A DNA stretch of 7,750 bases from JBBQKF01 sp964549475 (GTDB lineage: Bacteria; Bacillota; Clostridia; Saccharofermentanales; UBA5734): NCBI GenBank assembly GCA_964549475.1, contig CAZJXH010000184.1, positions 1 through 7,750 on the forward strand. Direction: 5' to 3'. Made by a program: the position numbers and the translations under genes. Below the pieces are notes generated by a model, which had not been told where the DNA came from, did no database searches, and was given only the letters and a program-made list of their open reading frames with translations. Below are positions 1 to 6,875 of this stretch, piece by piece. The first letter of the stretch is position 1. Each line of letters opens with the position of its first letter.

Positions 1-672
1 CACACCCATATTGGTCAGAAGGATATTAAGCTGTTTTCCGATATTCACATCGATGGGAGACTGTGAAACGAGGGTATGGCCATATGCAATGGCGGCTCCT
101 GCGATGGTTTTGTAATTATCCTGTTCCACCCAGTTGAGAAGCAGGTTTTCGCCCTCGCAGGCGGAAGCGATCGCTTTCAGCACTTCGTTGTTCTTGTCGT
201 AATGGCTGTGTCCGGTGATGATCAAAGGAACATCAACCGCGGCCAGGATTGATCTGACCAGATCGACCGCCTCCTGGGCAGACCGGTTGCCGCGTTCGGG
301 ATGGGTCGCGTCCAGCCGCACATTGATCAGGTCGGCCCCATATTGGCTGACACAGACTTTCGCCATTGCAGCCGGGTCATCCAGCAGGTCTTTATAGATC
401 TCCCGCAGGACCTGGGGATATTTCTCTCCGACTTTATCGAAAACTTCCATGGCGACCAGGGGCCGGTTCGGCATTTCCCCTTCCCATAGATGGAACGGCA
501 TGCAGGTGGATCCTCCGACATTGTATGTCCTGCCGCGGGTTCCGCCTTCGGCTTTTGTCGCGCCGAGTTTCACCGTCCAGATTGCATTTTCATTGTTTTC
601 CTTATGGACTTCGAACGATTGGATCGCCTTGATCCTTTCCACCGCGGATACACGGGGTATTTGAATTTTCAC
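1..672 (-). other. acsD: AcsD (CdhD-family) domain of the fusion, partial
   Basis: This is the region coding residues about 860-1083 of the fused protein. AcsD is the small subunit of the corrinoid iron-sulfur protein, a TIM barrel that caps the cobalamin held by AcsC during methyl transfer from methyltetrahydrofolate to ACS. Family landmarks in order are VKLGATKAEGGTR (893-905), MPFHLWEGEMPNRP (from 917), YGADLINVRLDATHPE, GENLLLNW, and SPIDVNIGKQLNIL near the edge. These line up with Moorella AcsD from about its residue 17 to about 205, as recalled. No in-frame ATG lies between codon 725 and codon 917, and the few GTG codons have no visible ribosome-binding site. Separate translation of a complete AcsD is therefore unlikely, which supports a true fusion. 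Confidence 0.88.
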
Positions 673-3249
673 CGCAGCAGCCCGGGATTCTGGTGTTTTC
701 GATGATGCGGGTATCGATGCTAGAGAAGCTCCGGCTCCGGCTCCGATTCCGATTCCGTTTTCATCCGGTCTGCCAGAGGAAACGCCAAGGAATTTCAGGG
801 ACAGCACATCGATGATGCTGGCGACGACCTCTTTTGTCACAGACACTCTGATTTCTTCTGTGATCTGTCTCTTGATTTCATCAAAGTCGGCGGGAGCGAG
901 TGTCTGTACGCCGGTTTTCTCCAAAGCGGGTCCGGACTCTTTCGCATCGCCGTCCGCGTTCCGCTCCTGGTTCTGGGACTGAGGTTGGGGCTGGGATACG
1001 GATGCGGATGCGGATGCGCCGTTCCTGCCTTCTTTCGGAGTCTGCTCCTGATCCTCGGATTGGACATGGAGCGCCATATCATCCAGATCAAGGGCCGGAT
1101 GGCTGTTTTTCTCCATGAAGGCCCGCACATCATCCGCGGTTGTCGCAACGGTCTCGTCGGCGATTTTGTCGAAAAAGCCGTCGATTCCCTGTTCTTCGAA
1201 GCGTTTGGCCAAATCATTCCGGAGCTGTTCTTTTAGCTCTTTCGGCATCCAGACAAGCCTTCGGAATCCGCCTTCGGCCCCCAGGAATTTCCGGGATGTC
1301 AGGAACACCTTGCCGACGCCGATAAAGCCCGGGGTCTGCTGGCCGCCGCCGACGCTTCCCGCCAGGGTGGAAAAAGTCATTCCGACCGGGGTGTCGCCCA
1401 GGAATTCACGGTTCACGACCATGACGCCGTTGCATTCCGGGACATAGGCGACAATCGCCTCGAAGCACCCGCAGCTGGTCATCGGACGGTCCATGATGGA
1501 ATAGGCGCTGTAAGCCTCCACGGTCTTGTGGCTGTTGGTATAAACATAATCGTTGACGCCGGTCCAGATTCCTTTGAGCGTATCAAGGCATTCTCCCTTT
1601 TTGACCGGCTGGTTCGGCCCTGTCTCGTCGATTTCGTAGGCGGCTTTGCCGTCAAGCCAGTTGTAGGCTCCGCAAAGGCCGAGCCGTTCGGGTGTGATCA
1701 TGCAGACATGATTCGGCGCGAAGGACTGGCACAGCAGGCAGGAATAGAACGTGTCCACCGACTCGTCCGTCATGGCCTCGAGCCTTCTGTTCCTTTCGTC
1801 ATAGATGATTCTGGCGCCCTTCAGACGGTTTTCCACTTCTTCTTTATCGGTGATAAGGGTCACTTTCACTTTATCCACAATCGCCGGATAATCCGCCAGG
1901 AATTTGGCATGGATGATCTCGCCGTAATCCTTGAGCCGCAGGCCTTTTGCAAAGCCGTCTTTGGACACGCGGGTCCAGATGATGTCCCTCTGGCCCATGT
2001 GCCAGATGCCTTCCGCGCCGTTCACCATGTGATGGATCTGTCTTTCGAGGATCGGTTCGAAATCCGACTGCATCTTTCTTCCGGCGACCTCGATCCAGAT
2101 TCCCAGCGGAAGAACCGCTCCCGGTTCGACTTCGTCGATATCCTTCCCGATGATGGCGATCTCGCCGTCATTGATCTTGTCCGGCTCGACGCTGGTGACA
2201 AATTCAAACGCAGGTGATTTGTTCCCGCCGAATTCCACATGGGTGTTCTCTTTCCGGATTCTCTCGCCCTCGAAGGCAGGTCCGTAGGGAACAGGGATCG
2301 GCACATGGACGACCTTGATCTTGCAGCCGCGGACTTCGAGTGCTTTCTCCACCATCGTTTCATAGGGGATGTTCGAAACAACATGCTCGTAGGTACAGAT
2401 CCCGGTGGGCAGGATCTCGGGGATATCCGTGTCGGAGATGGTCGGGAATCCGTAATTGATCGCGCCGGCCGCCGCCGCGTATTTGTCGTTTGTCACTTCG
2501 CCGAGAGCGAGGACAAACGCAAAGATTCTGTTTTTATTGTATTTCAGATTGCCGGCATAATCGCCCGGCTTGACTCCGCCGAAGGACAGCGCCGCCCGGT
2601 TTGCGAATCCAAGGGCGTAGATCAGGGCGGAGACGTCTTTGCCGAAGGGGACCAGACGGGTTTCCCAGCCGAGCTGGACGCCCTCTTCCGCCAATTGTTC
2701 CGCAAACTGCCTGCCGTTTGTGGAACCAGCCATGAAAACATAAATGCTCTTCTGCTGAAGTTCTTTCGCGATTTTCACGGCGGTGGCGTTATCCGGCGCA
2801 GCGCCTGTGATGGCGGCGAATCCGGGTGCTGTGCCATCGACGAACTCGATTCCGCGCTCGCGCATGATCACGTCATTGGCGGCTCCAAGCCAGATTCCGT
2901 CGACTGGATTCGGCCCGACGACATATTTGCATGCCTCGATCACTTCGCAGGCGAACAGGGCCGCAACGCCCGCGTCAAGCGCGTTTCCGAGATAAGGAAG
3001 CCAGACATCGTCGGAAGGACGAGCCGGAAGCAGCGCTTTCGCATCGGCCAGAATGGCCTTCAAATCCGCCAGGGTCTGCATTTTCTTTCCTGTAAAGGAG
3101 TAGATGACAGGAAGATAGTAATTCGTATCGGGAAATCCCACCGGGCAGGCCTCTCCTTTTTGCTTTATTGCCTCGGCGACGCTGTTCTCGGCTTTGACAA
3201 CCCATTCGATCGCTCCGTCGATCGCGCCGCTGCATATAATCTTAGACAT
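1..3249 (-). CDS. acsB: Fused acetyl-CoA synthase (AcsB) and corrinoid protein small subunit (AcsD), 3'-truncated by window edge
   Basis: An open frame of 1083 codons starts at ATG 3249 and runs off the window without a stop. Residues 1-727 are a full bacterial AcsB, the CODH/ACS subunit that makes acetyl-CoA from CO, a methyl group and CoA. The A-cluster ligands are all present: C504, C507, C516 and C526, plus C593-G-C595, matching Moorella C506/509/518/528 and C595/C597 with a constant offset of two. The roughly 310-residue N-terminal domain that contacts CODH is present, so it is bacterial AcsB and not archaeal CdhC. Residues 728-859 are a low-complexity linker. From about residue 860 the protein is AcsD (CdhD family), with the strand VKLGATKAEGGTR and the later KQLNIL segment; I estimate about 110-120 AcsD residues lie beyond position 1. 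AGGAGG sits 7 nt before the start, and the first 8 bases overlap the cooS end (ATGTCTAA). In most acetogens these are two genes, so the fusion is unusual. Confidence 0.93.
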   Translation of the reverse strand, partial: MSKIICSGAIDGAIEWVVKAENSVAEAIKQKGEACPVGFPDTNYYLPVIYSFTGKKMQTLADLKAILADAKALLPARPSDDVWLPYLGNALDAGVAALFACEVIEACKYVVGPNPVDGIWLGAANDVIMRERGIEFVDGTAPGFAAITGAAPDNATAVKIAKELQQKSIYVFMAGSTNGRQFAEQLAEEGVQLGWETRLVPFGKDVSALIYALGFANRAALSFGGVKPGDYAGNLKYNKNRIFAFVLALGEVTNDKYAAAAGAINYGFPTISDTDIPEILPTGICTYEHVVSNIPYETMVEKALEVRGCKIKVVHVPIPVPYGPAFEGERIRKENTHVEFGGNKSPAFEFVTSVEPDKINDGEIAIIGKDIDEVEPGAVLPLGIWIEVAGRKMQSDFEPILERQIHHMVNGAEGIWHMGQRDIIWTRVSKDGFAKGLRLKDYGEIIHAKFLADYPAIVDKVKVTLITDKEEVENRLKGARIIYDERNRRLEAMTDESVDTFYSCLLCQSFAPNHVCMITPERLGLCGAYNWLDGKAAYEIDETGPNQPVKKGECLDTLKGIWTGVNDYVYTNSHKTVEAYSAYSIMDRPMTSCGCFEAIVAYVPECNGVMVVNREFLGDTPVGMTFSTLAGSVGGGQQTPGFIGVGKVFLTSRKFLGAEGGFRRLVWMPKELKEQLRNDLAKRFEEQGIDGFFDKIADETVATTADDVRAFMEKNSHPALDLDDMALHVQSEDQEQTPKEGRNGASASASVSQPQPQSQNQERNADGDAKESGPALEKTGVQTLAPADFDEIKRQITEEIRVSVTKEVVASIIDVLSLKFLGVSSGRPDENGIGIGAGAGASLASIPASSKTPESRAAAVKIQIPRVSAVERIKAIQSFEVHKENNENAIWTVKLGATKAEGGTRGRTYNVGGSTCMPFHLWEGEMPNRPLVAMEVFDKVGEKYPQVLREIYKDLLDDPAAMAKVCVSQYGADLINVRLDATHPERGNRSAQEAVDLVRSILAAVDVPLIITGHSHYDKNNEVLKAIASACEGENLLLNWVEQDNYKTIAGAAIAYGHTLVSQSPIDVNIGKQLNILLTNMGV
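728..757 (-). repeat. Hexanucleotide tandem repeat in the linker (Gly-Ile/Gly-Ala run)
   Basis: Five tandem hexamers on the plus strand, three GCTCCG then two ATTCCG, encode the Gly-Ile-Gly-Ile-Gly-Ala-Gly-Ala run at about residues 832-841. As with the Ala-Ser tract, whole units keep the frame. The tract lies between the helical segment and the AcsD domain. Confidence 0.85.
994..1017 (-). repeat. Hexanucleotide tandem repeat in the linker (Ala-Ser run)
   Basis: Four tandem hexamers, GGATAC followed by three GGATGC on the plus strand, encode (Ala-Ser)3-Val-Ser at residues 745-752. The unit length is a multiple of three, so gain or loss of units changes linker length without breaking the frame. 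Confidence 0.85.
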
Positions 3250-5191
3250 CCGTTTCCCTCCTGTCTTTCATGTCAAAAAGCTTGCGTTCGGATTTTTTGT
3301 TGATCCCCAGTTTTTCGCGTTTTTCGTGGAGCATCGCCATGATTTTTTCCACGGCTTCGTACGGGTCTTCGATGTGGTGGAAGGATGCGCCGAAATCTTC
3401 TTTCGCGCCTCCGTAAAGGTAATCCGTCACGTTTTGGGAGCCCGAGGTATAGAAAGGATGTCCGATGACGACATCGATGCCGGATGCGACAAAATAGCAT
3501 CCGATCGCGACCGCTTTCTCGCTCATCCACTCCGGTGCGACTCCGACTGCGGGAAGCGAGCCCAAGTCATCTCCGAGTCCGCCTTCCAGTACGATTTCGG
3601 TCGCGGCTTCCAGGATTCTGGAATTGTCCACGCAGCTGCCCATATGAAGGATCGGAGGGATTCCGACGGTCTCGCAGACTTCGCGCAGACCGCTCCCCGC
3701 ATATTCGATCGCGATTTCGGGCTTCAGCATGCCTGCTTTGCCGGAGGCGATCGCCGCACAGCCGGTTTTCAGAATGAGAACATTCCGTTTGATCAGTTCC
3801 TTTGTCAGGATATTGGTATAGTCATCGGTTTTTTTCTTTGGATTGTTGCACCCGACGATTCCGACGACTCCGACGATCCGGTTCTGGATGATTGCATCGT
3901 TCAATGGCCGGAATGTCGCTCGATAGGTGCCTCCGAGCATGTGCTTGATCGCATCCACACTGAACCCGGCGACCATGCGCTCTTTGGCGCTCGGAATGGA
4001 AACCTTCAGTGGATCTCTGTTTTTATAGTTGTCAATCGCTCTCTTCACCAGCGTTTTCGCCGAATCGAGGGGGAAATCCTCATTGAATTCCATCGCTGTG
4101 GCTCCGATGGTTTTTGCGATCTCGGAGGTGGAGATGATCTCGGTGTGATAATTCGAGGCGACCTCGGGAAGACTCGGCATGCAGCACTGGACGTCGATAA
4201 CCATCATTTCCACGGCTCCGGTGACAATGGCAAGCTCCTGCTGCAGGATATTCCCCGCGACCGGAACGCCGTGGCGCATCAGGATTTCGTTCGCGGTACA
4301 GCAAATGCCGGCCAGTGTGATTCCTTCGGCGCCCGCTTCTTTGGCATAGGCCTTCACTTCCGGATCCTGGACCGCGACGGTCAGCATTTCGGAAAGAGCG
4401 GGCTCATGCCCGTGAATGATGATGTTGACGGTATCTTTTCCCAGAACGCCCAGATTCGCGGTGCTCTTCACCGGTTCCGGAGAGCCGAACAGGATATCGG
4501 ACGTGATGGATGCGACCCGTGAACCGCCCCACCCGTCCGCAAGGGATGTCCGGAAAGCATGGGCCAGAAGGTTTTTATAATCATGGTCAACGCCCATAGT
4601 GGTCCGGTGCATGCCTTCCACGACCATGCGGTCGATGCCGAGGGGCGCGATGCCTTTCGCCTCCCAGACAGCCTGTCTCTTCACAGGGGCGAGTTTCAAT
4701 GTTTTCAGGGGCTCCTCCTGGGAGGAGAATTCACCGAGGAACAGGTTGGCCAGATCCAGTGCCACTTCCTCGCTGGTGCGCCCGTATTCTTCAATCTCAT
4801 AAAGCTTCGCGGCATAGCGCAAAGCCTTCTCGTCTTTGATCCCGTAGCCGTTTCCATGCCCCTGCGCGACCTTTTTCAGGCGCAGGACAAGATGGCGTCC
4901 ATGGTCGGAATGCGTGGCGGTTCCGCCGACAACCTCCCGCAAATAGTTCCTTGCGACAATTGTGTCCTCGTCCGCTCCGCAGACTCCCTTCGGGGAGTTC
5001 TTCGTGATGCGGCACGGGCCCATATGGCAGATTTTGCAGCATACGCCGCTTTTGCCGAATCCGCACTGGTTCTTTTGTGTCTCCATCCGGTCGAAACAGG
5101 TGTTGACACAGTCGTTCTGGGCTTTGACAAGCATTTGCAGGGATGCGCTGTCACAGACTTTTTCTTGCAATTCTTCGATCGTTTTAGCCAT
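3242..5191 (-). CDS. cooS: Carbon monoxide dehydrogenase catalytic subunit (CooS/AcsA)
   Basis: This 649-residue protein is the Ni-Fe-S CODH that interconverts CO2 and CO and, in the CODH/ACS complex, passes CO through a tunnel to AcsB. The N-terminus carries the D-cluster cysteines (C43, C51) and the B-cluster cysteines (C52, C55, C60, C71). The THSDHGRH segment gives the proton-relay histidines near 94-100. C-cluster ligands appear in order: H262 in HGHEP, C298 in GICCTANE, C336 in DVQCC, C448 in GIVGCNNP, C478 in KTGCAA and C520 in MGSCVDNSR. The catalytic lysine is K559 in MSEKA. Length and ligand spacing fit the Carboxydothermus CODH-II family, so it should be active. Location directly before acsB, with an 8-bp overlap, identifies it as the CODH of the CODH/ACS complex (AcsA) and not a stand-alone CO oxidiser. 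The start ATG 5191 has AGAAGG 9 nt upstream. Confidence 0.97.
   Translation of the reverse strand: MAKTIEELQEKVCDSASLQMLVKAQNDCVNTCFDRMETQKNQCGFGKSGVCCKICHMGPCRITKNSPKGVCGADEDTIVARNYLREVVGGTATHSDHGRHLVLRLKKVAQGHGNGYGIKDEKALRYAAKLYEIEEYGRTSEEVALDLANLFLGEFSSQEEPLKTLKLAPVKRQAVWEAKGIAPLGIDRMVVEGMHRTTMGVDHDYKNLLAHAFRTSLADGWGGSRVASITSDILFGSPEPVKSTANLGVLGKDTVNIIIHGHEPALSEMLTVAVQDPEVKAYAKEAGAEGITLAGICCTANEILMRHGVPVAGNILQQELAIVTGAVEMMVIDVQCCMPSLPEVASNYHTEIISTSEIAKTIGATAMEFNEDFPLDSAKTLVKRAIDNYKNRDPLKVSIPSAKERMVAGFSVDAIKHMLGGTYRATFRPLNDAIIQNRIVGVVGIVGCNNPKKKTDDYTNILTKELIKRNVLILKTGCAAIASGKAGMLKPEIAIEYAGSGLREVCETVGIPPILHMGSCVDNSRILEAATEIVLEGGLGDDLGSLPAVGVAPEWMSEKAVAIGCYFVASGIDVVIGHPFYTSGSQNVTDYLYGGAKEDFGASFHHIEDPYEAVEKIMAMLHEKREKLGINKKSERKLFDMKDRRETDV
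3257..3262 (-). promoter_or_regulatory. Ribosome-binding site of acsB-acsD
   Basis: A perfect AGGAGG lies 7 nt upstream of ATG 3249, inside the last codons of cooS. It fixes the start and shows that the fusion is translated efficiently on the same message as cooS. Confidence 0.85.
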
Positions 5192-5194
5192 AAT

Positions 5195-5206
5195 CCTCCA
5201 CCTTCT
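5195..5206 (-). promoter_or_regulatory. Ribosome-binding site of cooS
   Basis: The purine-rich AGAAGGTGGAGG lies before ATG 5191. Its first part, AGAAGG, has a normal 9-nt spacing, while the closer GGAGG is only 3 nt away, so the upstream part is the likely anti-SD contact. Confidence 0.7.
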
Positions 5207-5230
5207 TAGTGAAATTTCAGTTTGCCTGTT

Positions 5231-5244
5231 CTTGATTTATCAAG
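5231..5244. promoter_or_regulatory. Inverted repeat CTTGAT-TT-ATCAAG, possible operator
   Basis: Six-base perfect arms are separated by two bases, about 40-53 nt upstream of the cooS start. The half-sites resemble those of the CRP/FNR family (TTGAT/ATCAA), but the spacer is two bases rather than the four of a canonical FNR box, so the regulator is unknown. Confidence 0.35.
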
Positions 5245-5271
5245 CTTTTTTCATATCGGTTTTATTCCGGC

Positions 5272-5325
5272 ATGATTTTACAATGCCTGGTTTACATGAT
5301 GATTTTACAATGCCTGGTTTACATG
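5272..5325 (-). repeat. Perfect tandem duplication of 27 bp
   Basis: Two identical, directly abutting 27-bp copies lie at 5272-5298 and 5299-5325, about 81-134 nt upstream of the cooS start. In the cooS direction each unit begins CATGTAAACCAGG and contains TTGTAAAAT. They could be paired binding sites for a regulator, or a recent slippage duplication. No third copy was noticed in the window. Confidence 0.95.
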
Positions 5326-5348
5326 GTTTTTATTTTTGTTTTGTCTGA

Positions 5349-6116
5349 CTATTTCTTCAGGTTCAATCCCTTGATGAACCCGTCGATCTTCTGCAATACC
5401 ACATTCTCCGCGGACAGTTCCAGGAAGCTTTTGTCCTGTTCGGCAAAAGAGGCGATTTCCAGATCATCCGGAAGGCCCATCACATCGTCCGCTTTGGTGA
5501 ATTCCCGGATCTGTTCCATTTTTCCGGGAAGGCTGCCGCTGCGTAACCGGTTGATCACAAGCAAAAGCCGGTCGTATTTGATTTCCATTTCATTTGCAAG
5601 GGAATACAGGCGTCCCAGCGTCTCCAATCCGGCATTCGAGGCATCCGAGACAAGGATCATCAGGTTCACTTTTTGAACAATTCTTCGGGAAAGGTTCTCC
5701 AGGCCTGCTTCATTGTCCAGGACCACAACCGGATACTGGCCGGAAATCTGTGCGATCACCTGTTTCAATACATTGTTGGCATAGCAGTAGCAGCCCGCGC
5801 CCTCCGGTCTTCCCATGGAAATGATATCAAATCCGCTGGACTCTACAATGCTCTCCGAAATCTTGATCTGCAGTAGCTCCTGCTTGGATATGCCGCTCCC
5901 GAGGCCGTTCTGGGTTTCAATGCGCACTTCTTCCCGGGCGGTTCCCACGGTCTTCTCGACTTTCACGCCCAGCGCCGCATCCAGACAGCTGTTCGGATCG
6001 GCGTCGATCGCCAGGACCGGGGTGATGCGGTTTGCGACCAGCTGTCTGACGATCAGGCTTGAGATGGTGGTTTTCCCGACTCCGCCCTTGCCGGTTATGG
6101 CAATTAAATAACTCAT
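5349..6116 (-). CDS. acsF: CooC/AcsF-type nickel-insertion ATPase
   Basis: This 255-residue MinD/SIMIBI-class ATPase belongs to the CooC family, which loads nickel into CODH or ACS active sites. It has the deviant Walker A GKGGVGKTT at residues 9-17, a switch I aspartate in AIDADPNS (36-43), and GRPEGAGCYCYANN (102-115) with the C109-x-C111 pair that binds metal at the dimer interface. VVLDNEAG (131-138) is the Walker B/switch II region. The GRPEG-GCYCYANN form is the one I associate with AcsF (ACS maturation), whereas the next gene upstream has the CACPEN form of CODH-type CooC. This split is from memory and less certain than family membership. The start ATG 6116 lies 3 nt after the upstream stop with a weak ribosome-binding site, so translational coupling is likely. 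Confidence 0.88.
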   Translation of the reverse strand: MSYLIAITGKGGVGKTTISSLIVRQLVANRITPVLAIDADPNSCLDAALGVKVEKTVGTAREEVRIETQNGLGSGISKQELLQIKISESIVESSGFDIISMGRPEGAGCYCYANNVLKQVIAQISGQYPVVVLDNEAGLENLSRRIVQKVNLMILVSDASNAGLETLGRLYSLANEMEIKYDRLLLVINRLRSGSLPGKMEQIREFTKADDVMGLPDDLEIASFAEQDKSFLELSAENVVLQKIDGFIKGLNLKK

Positions 6117-6119
6117 GAA

Positions 6120-6875
6120 TTATGTACCCGCAATCTTTTGAATTACATCATTAAAAATCAATGCCAGGTTCTCATCCAGGACGTCGAGCACGGATACCCC
6201 GTCCCGGTCCGCATTGCGGATGGTGTCGGAATAAGGAATGACCGCAATGACCTCCTGCCCGGGAAGCGATTGCCGGATAAAATCCTCATCTTCTTTGCCG
6301 GTCACTTTATTCAACACAAAAACCAGCTTCCGTATACCGATCTCTTTCGCCATCCGAATCACCGTCGCGGCACAGTCAATCGACCGCTGCCCCGGTTCCA
6401 CGACAACCGCCATGACATCGACGCCCTTCGCCGTCGCCCGTCCCAGATGCTCGATCCCCGCTTCCATGTCCATGATCAGGGTTTCGTTTTTGAAAAGGAC
6501 CAGATCGGTGACAAGGGCTTGAATGAATGTGTTTTCGGGGCAGGCGCACCCGCCGCCGCCTTTTTGAATCGCACCCAGCACCAGCAGGGACACCCCGTTA
6601 TGGATATACGCATAATGATCTGCCACATCCGACACTTCCGGATTGATTTTAAAAATCTGGCCGTATTGGGCGACTCTGGCCCCGGTTCTCTCCTCGATCA
6701 GCTCGATCTGCCTCGAAATCGGCACAATGGACTTCTGCTGCTCTTTCGTAATGCCAAGGGCCGCCGCAAGATTGGCATCCGGATCGGCGTCAAGCGCAAG
6801 CACTCTTCCCCCGTTCTTCGCAAGCGTAAGGGCGAGCGCGGCCGCGAAGGTCGATTTTCCGACTCCGCCTTTTCC
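6120..6875 (-). CDS. cooC: CooC-type nickel-insertion ATPase, 3' part of the frameshifted gene
   Basis: In this frame the P-loop reads GKGGVGKST and the protein then follows CooC, the ATPase that inserts nickel into the CODH C-cluster. Landmarks in order are VLALDADPDANLAAALG, FKINPEVSDVADHYAYIHNG, GGGGCACPENTF with the metal-binding C-x-C (codons within 6540-6548), MDMEAGIEHLGR and VVVEPGQRSI. About 251 residues remain to the TAA at 6120. In this frame no ATG with a ribosome-binding site precedes the P-loop; the plausible start (ATG 6913 with AAGGAG) is in the other frame, so the indel blocks a full product from either start. If the indel is an error, the gene codes a normal CooC C-terminus. 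Confidence 0.8.
   Translation of the reverse strand, partial: GKGGVGKSTFAAALALTLAKNGGRVLALDADPDANLAAALGITKEQQKSIVPISRQIELIEERTGARVAQYGQIFKINPEVSDVADHYAYIHNGVSLLVLGAIQKGGGGCACPENTFIQALVTDLVLFKNETLIMDMEAGIEHLGRATAKGVDVMAVVVEPGQRSIDCAATVIRMAKEIGIRKLVFVLNKVTGKEDEDFIRQSLPGQEVIAVIPYSDTIRNADRDGVSVLDVLDENLALIFNDVIQKIAGT

Larger units (their letters stand above)
673..1068 (-). other. Interdomain linker between AcsB and AcsD
   Basis: Residues 728-859 do not belong to either family core. The first part is polar and probably disordered, with an Ala-Ser run (745-752) and a Gln-rich stretch (753-761). The middle (about 784-822) is different: a charged, regularly hydrophobic segment (FDEIKRQITEEI, then VTKEVVASIIDVLSLKF) that should form one or two amphipathic helices. 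The last part is a Gly-Ile/Gly-Ala run (832-841) followed by Ser/Pro/Ala-rich sequence. The pattern flexible, helical, flexible suggests a tether carrying a small docking or dimerisation element. That role is inference; I recognise no named domain here. Confidence 0.7.
5192..5348 (-). promoter_or_regulatory. Intergenic region upstream of cooS, probable promoter/control region
   Basis: This 157-base AT-rich gap is the only sizeable space between genes in the window; all other junctions overlap or are 3-13 nt apart. Read toward cooS it contains an A-rich stretch after the preceding stop, two abutting 27-bp direct repeats, a 14-bp inverted repeat (5231-5244), a 10-bp palindrome TGAAATTTCA (5210-5219) and the ribosome-binding site. 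No strong -35/-10 pair could be fixed; TTGATA at the inverted repeat with TGAAAT 18 nt downstream is a weak candidate. The layout suggests separate control of cooS-acsBD from the maturation genes. No clear rho-independent terminator follows the acsF-like stop. Confidence 0.5.

Noticed and set aside
1528..2217. Plus-strand open frame of 229 codons
   Set aside because: It is antisense to the AcsB region that includes the A-cluster cysteine codons and has no recognisable product.
2239..3303. Long plus-strand open frame (354 codons) opposite acsB
   Set aside because: It is antisense to well-conserved AcsB sequence and resembles no family; no ribosome-binding site was seen that would support it.
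3194..4522. Long plus-strand open frame (442 codons) opposite cooS
   Set aside because: It lies antisense to cooS, whose cluster ligands are all intact; its own translation shows no recognisable family. It reflects codon bias of the real gene.
5231..5244. Canonical FNR/CRP-family box upstream of cooS
   Set aside because: The half-sites fit, but the spacer is two bases, not four, so it cannot be called a standard FNR site.
5272..5325. CRISPR-like direct repeats
   Set aside because: There are only two copies and no spacer between them; this is a simple tandem duplication.
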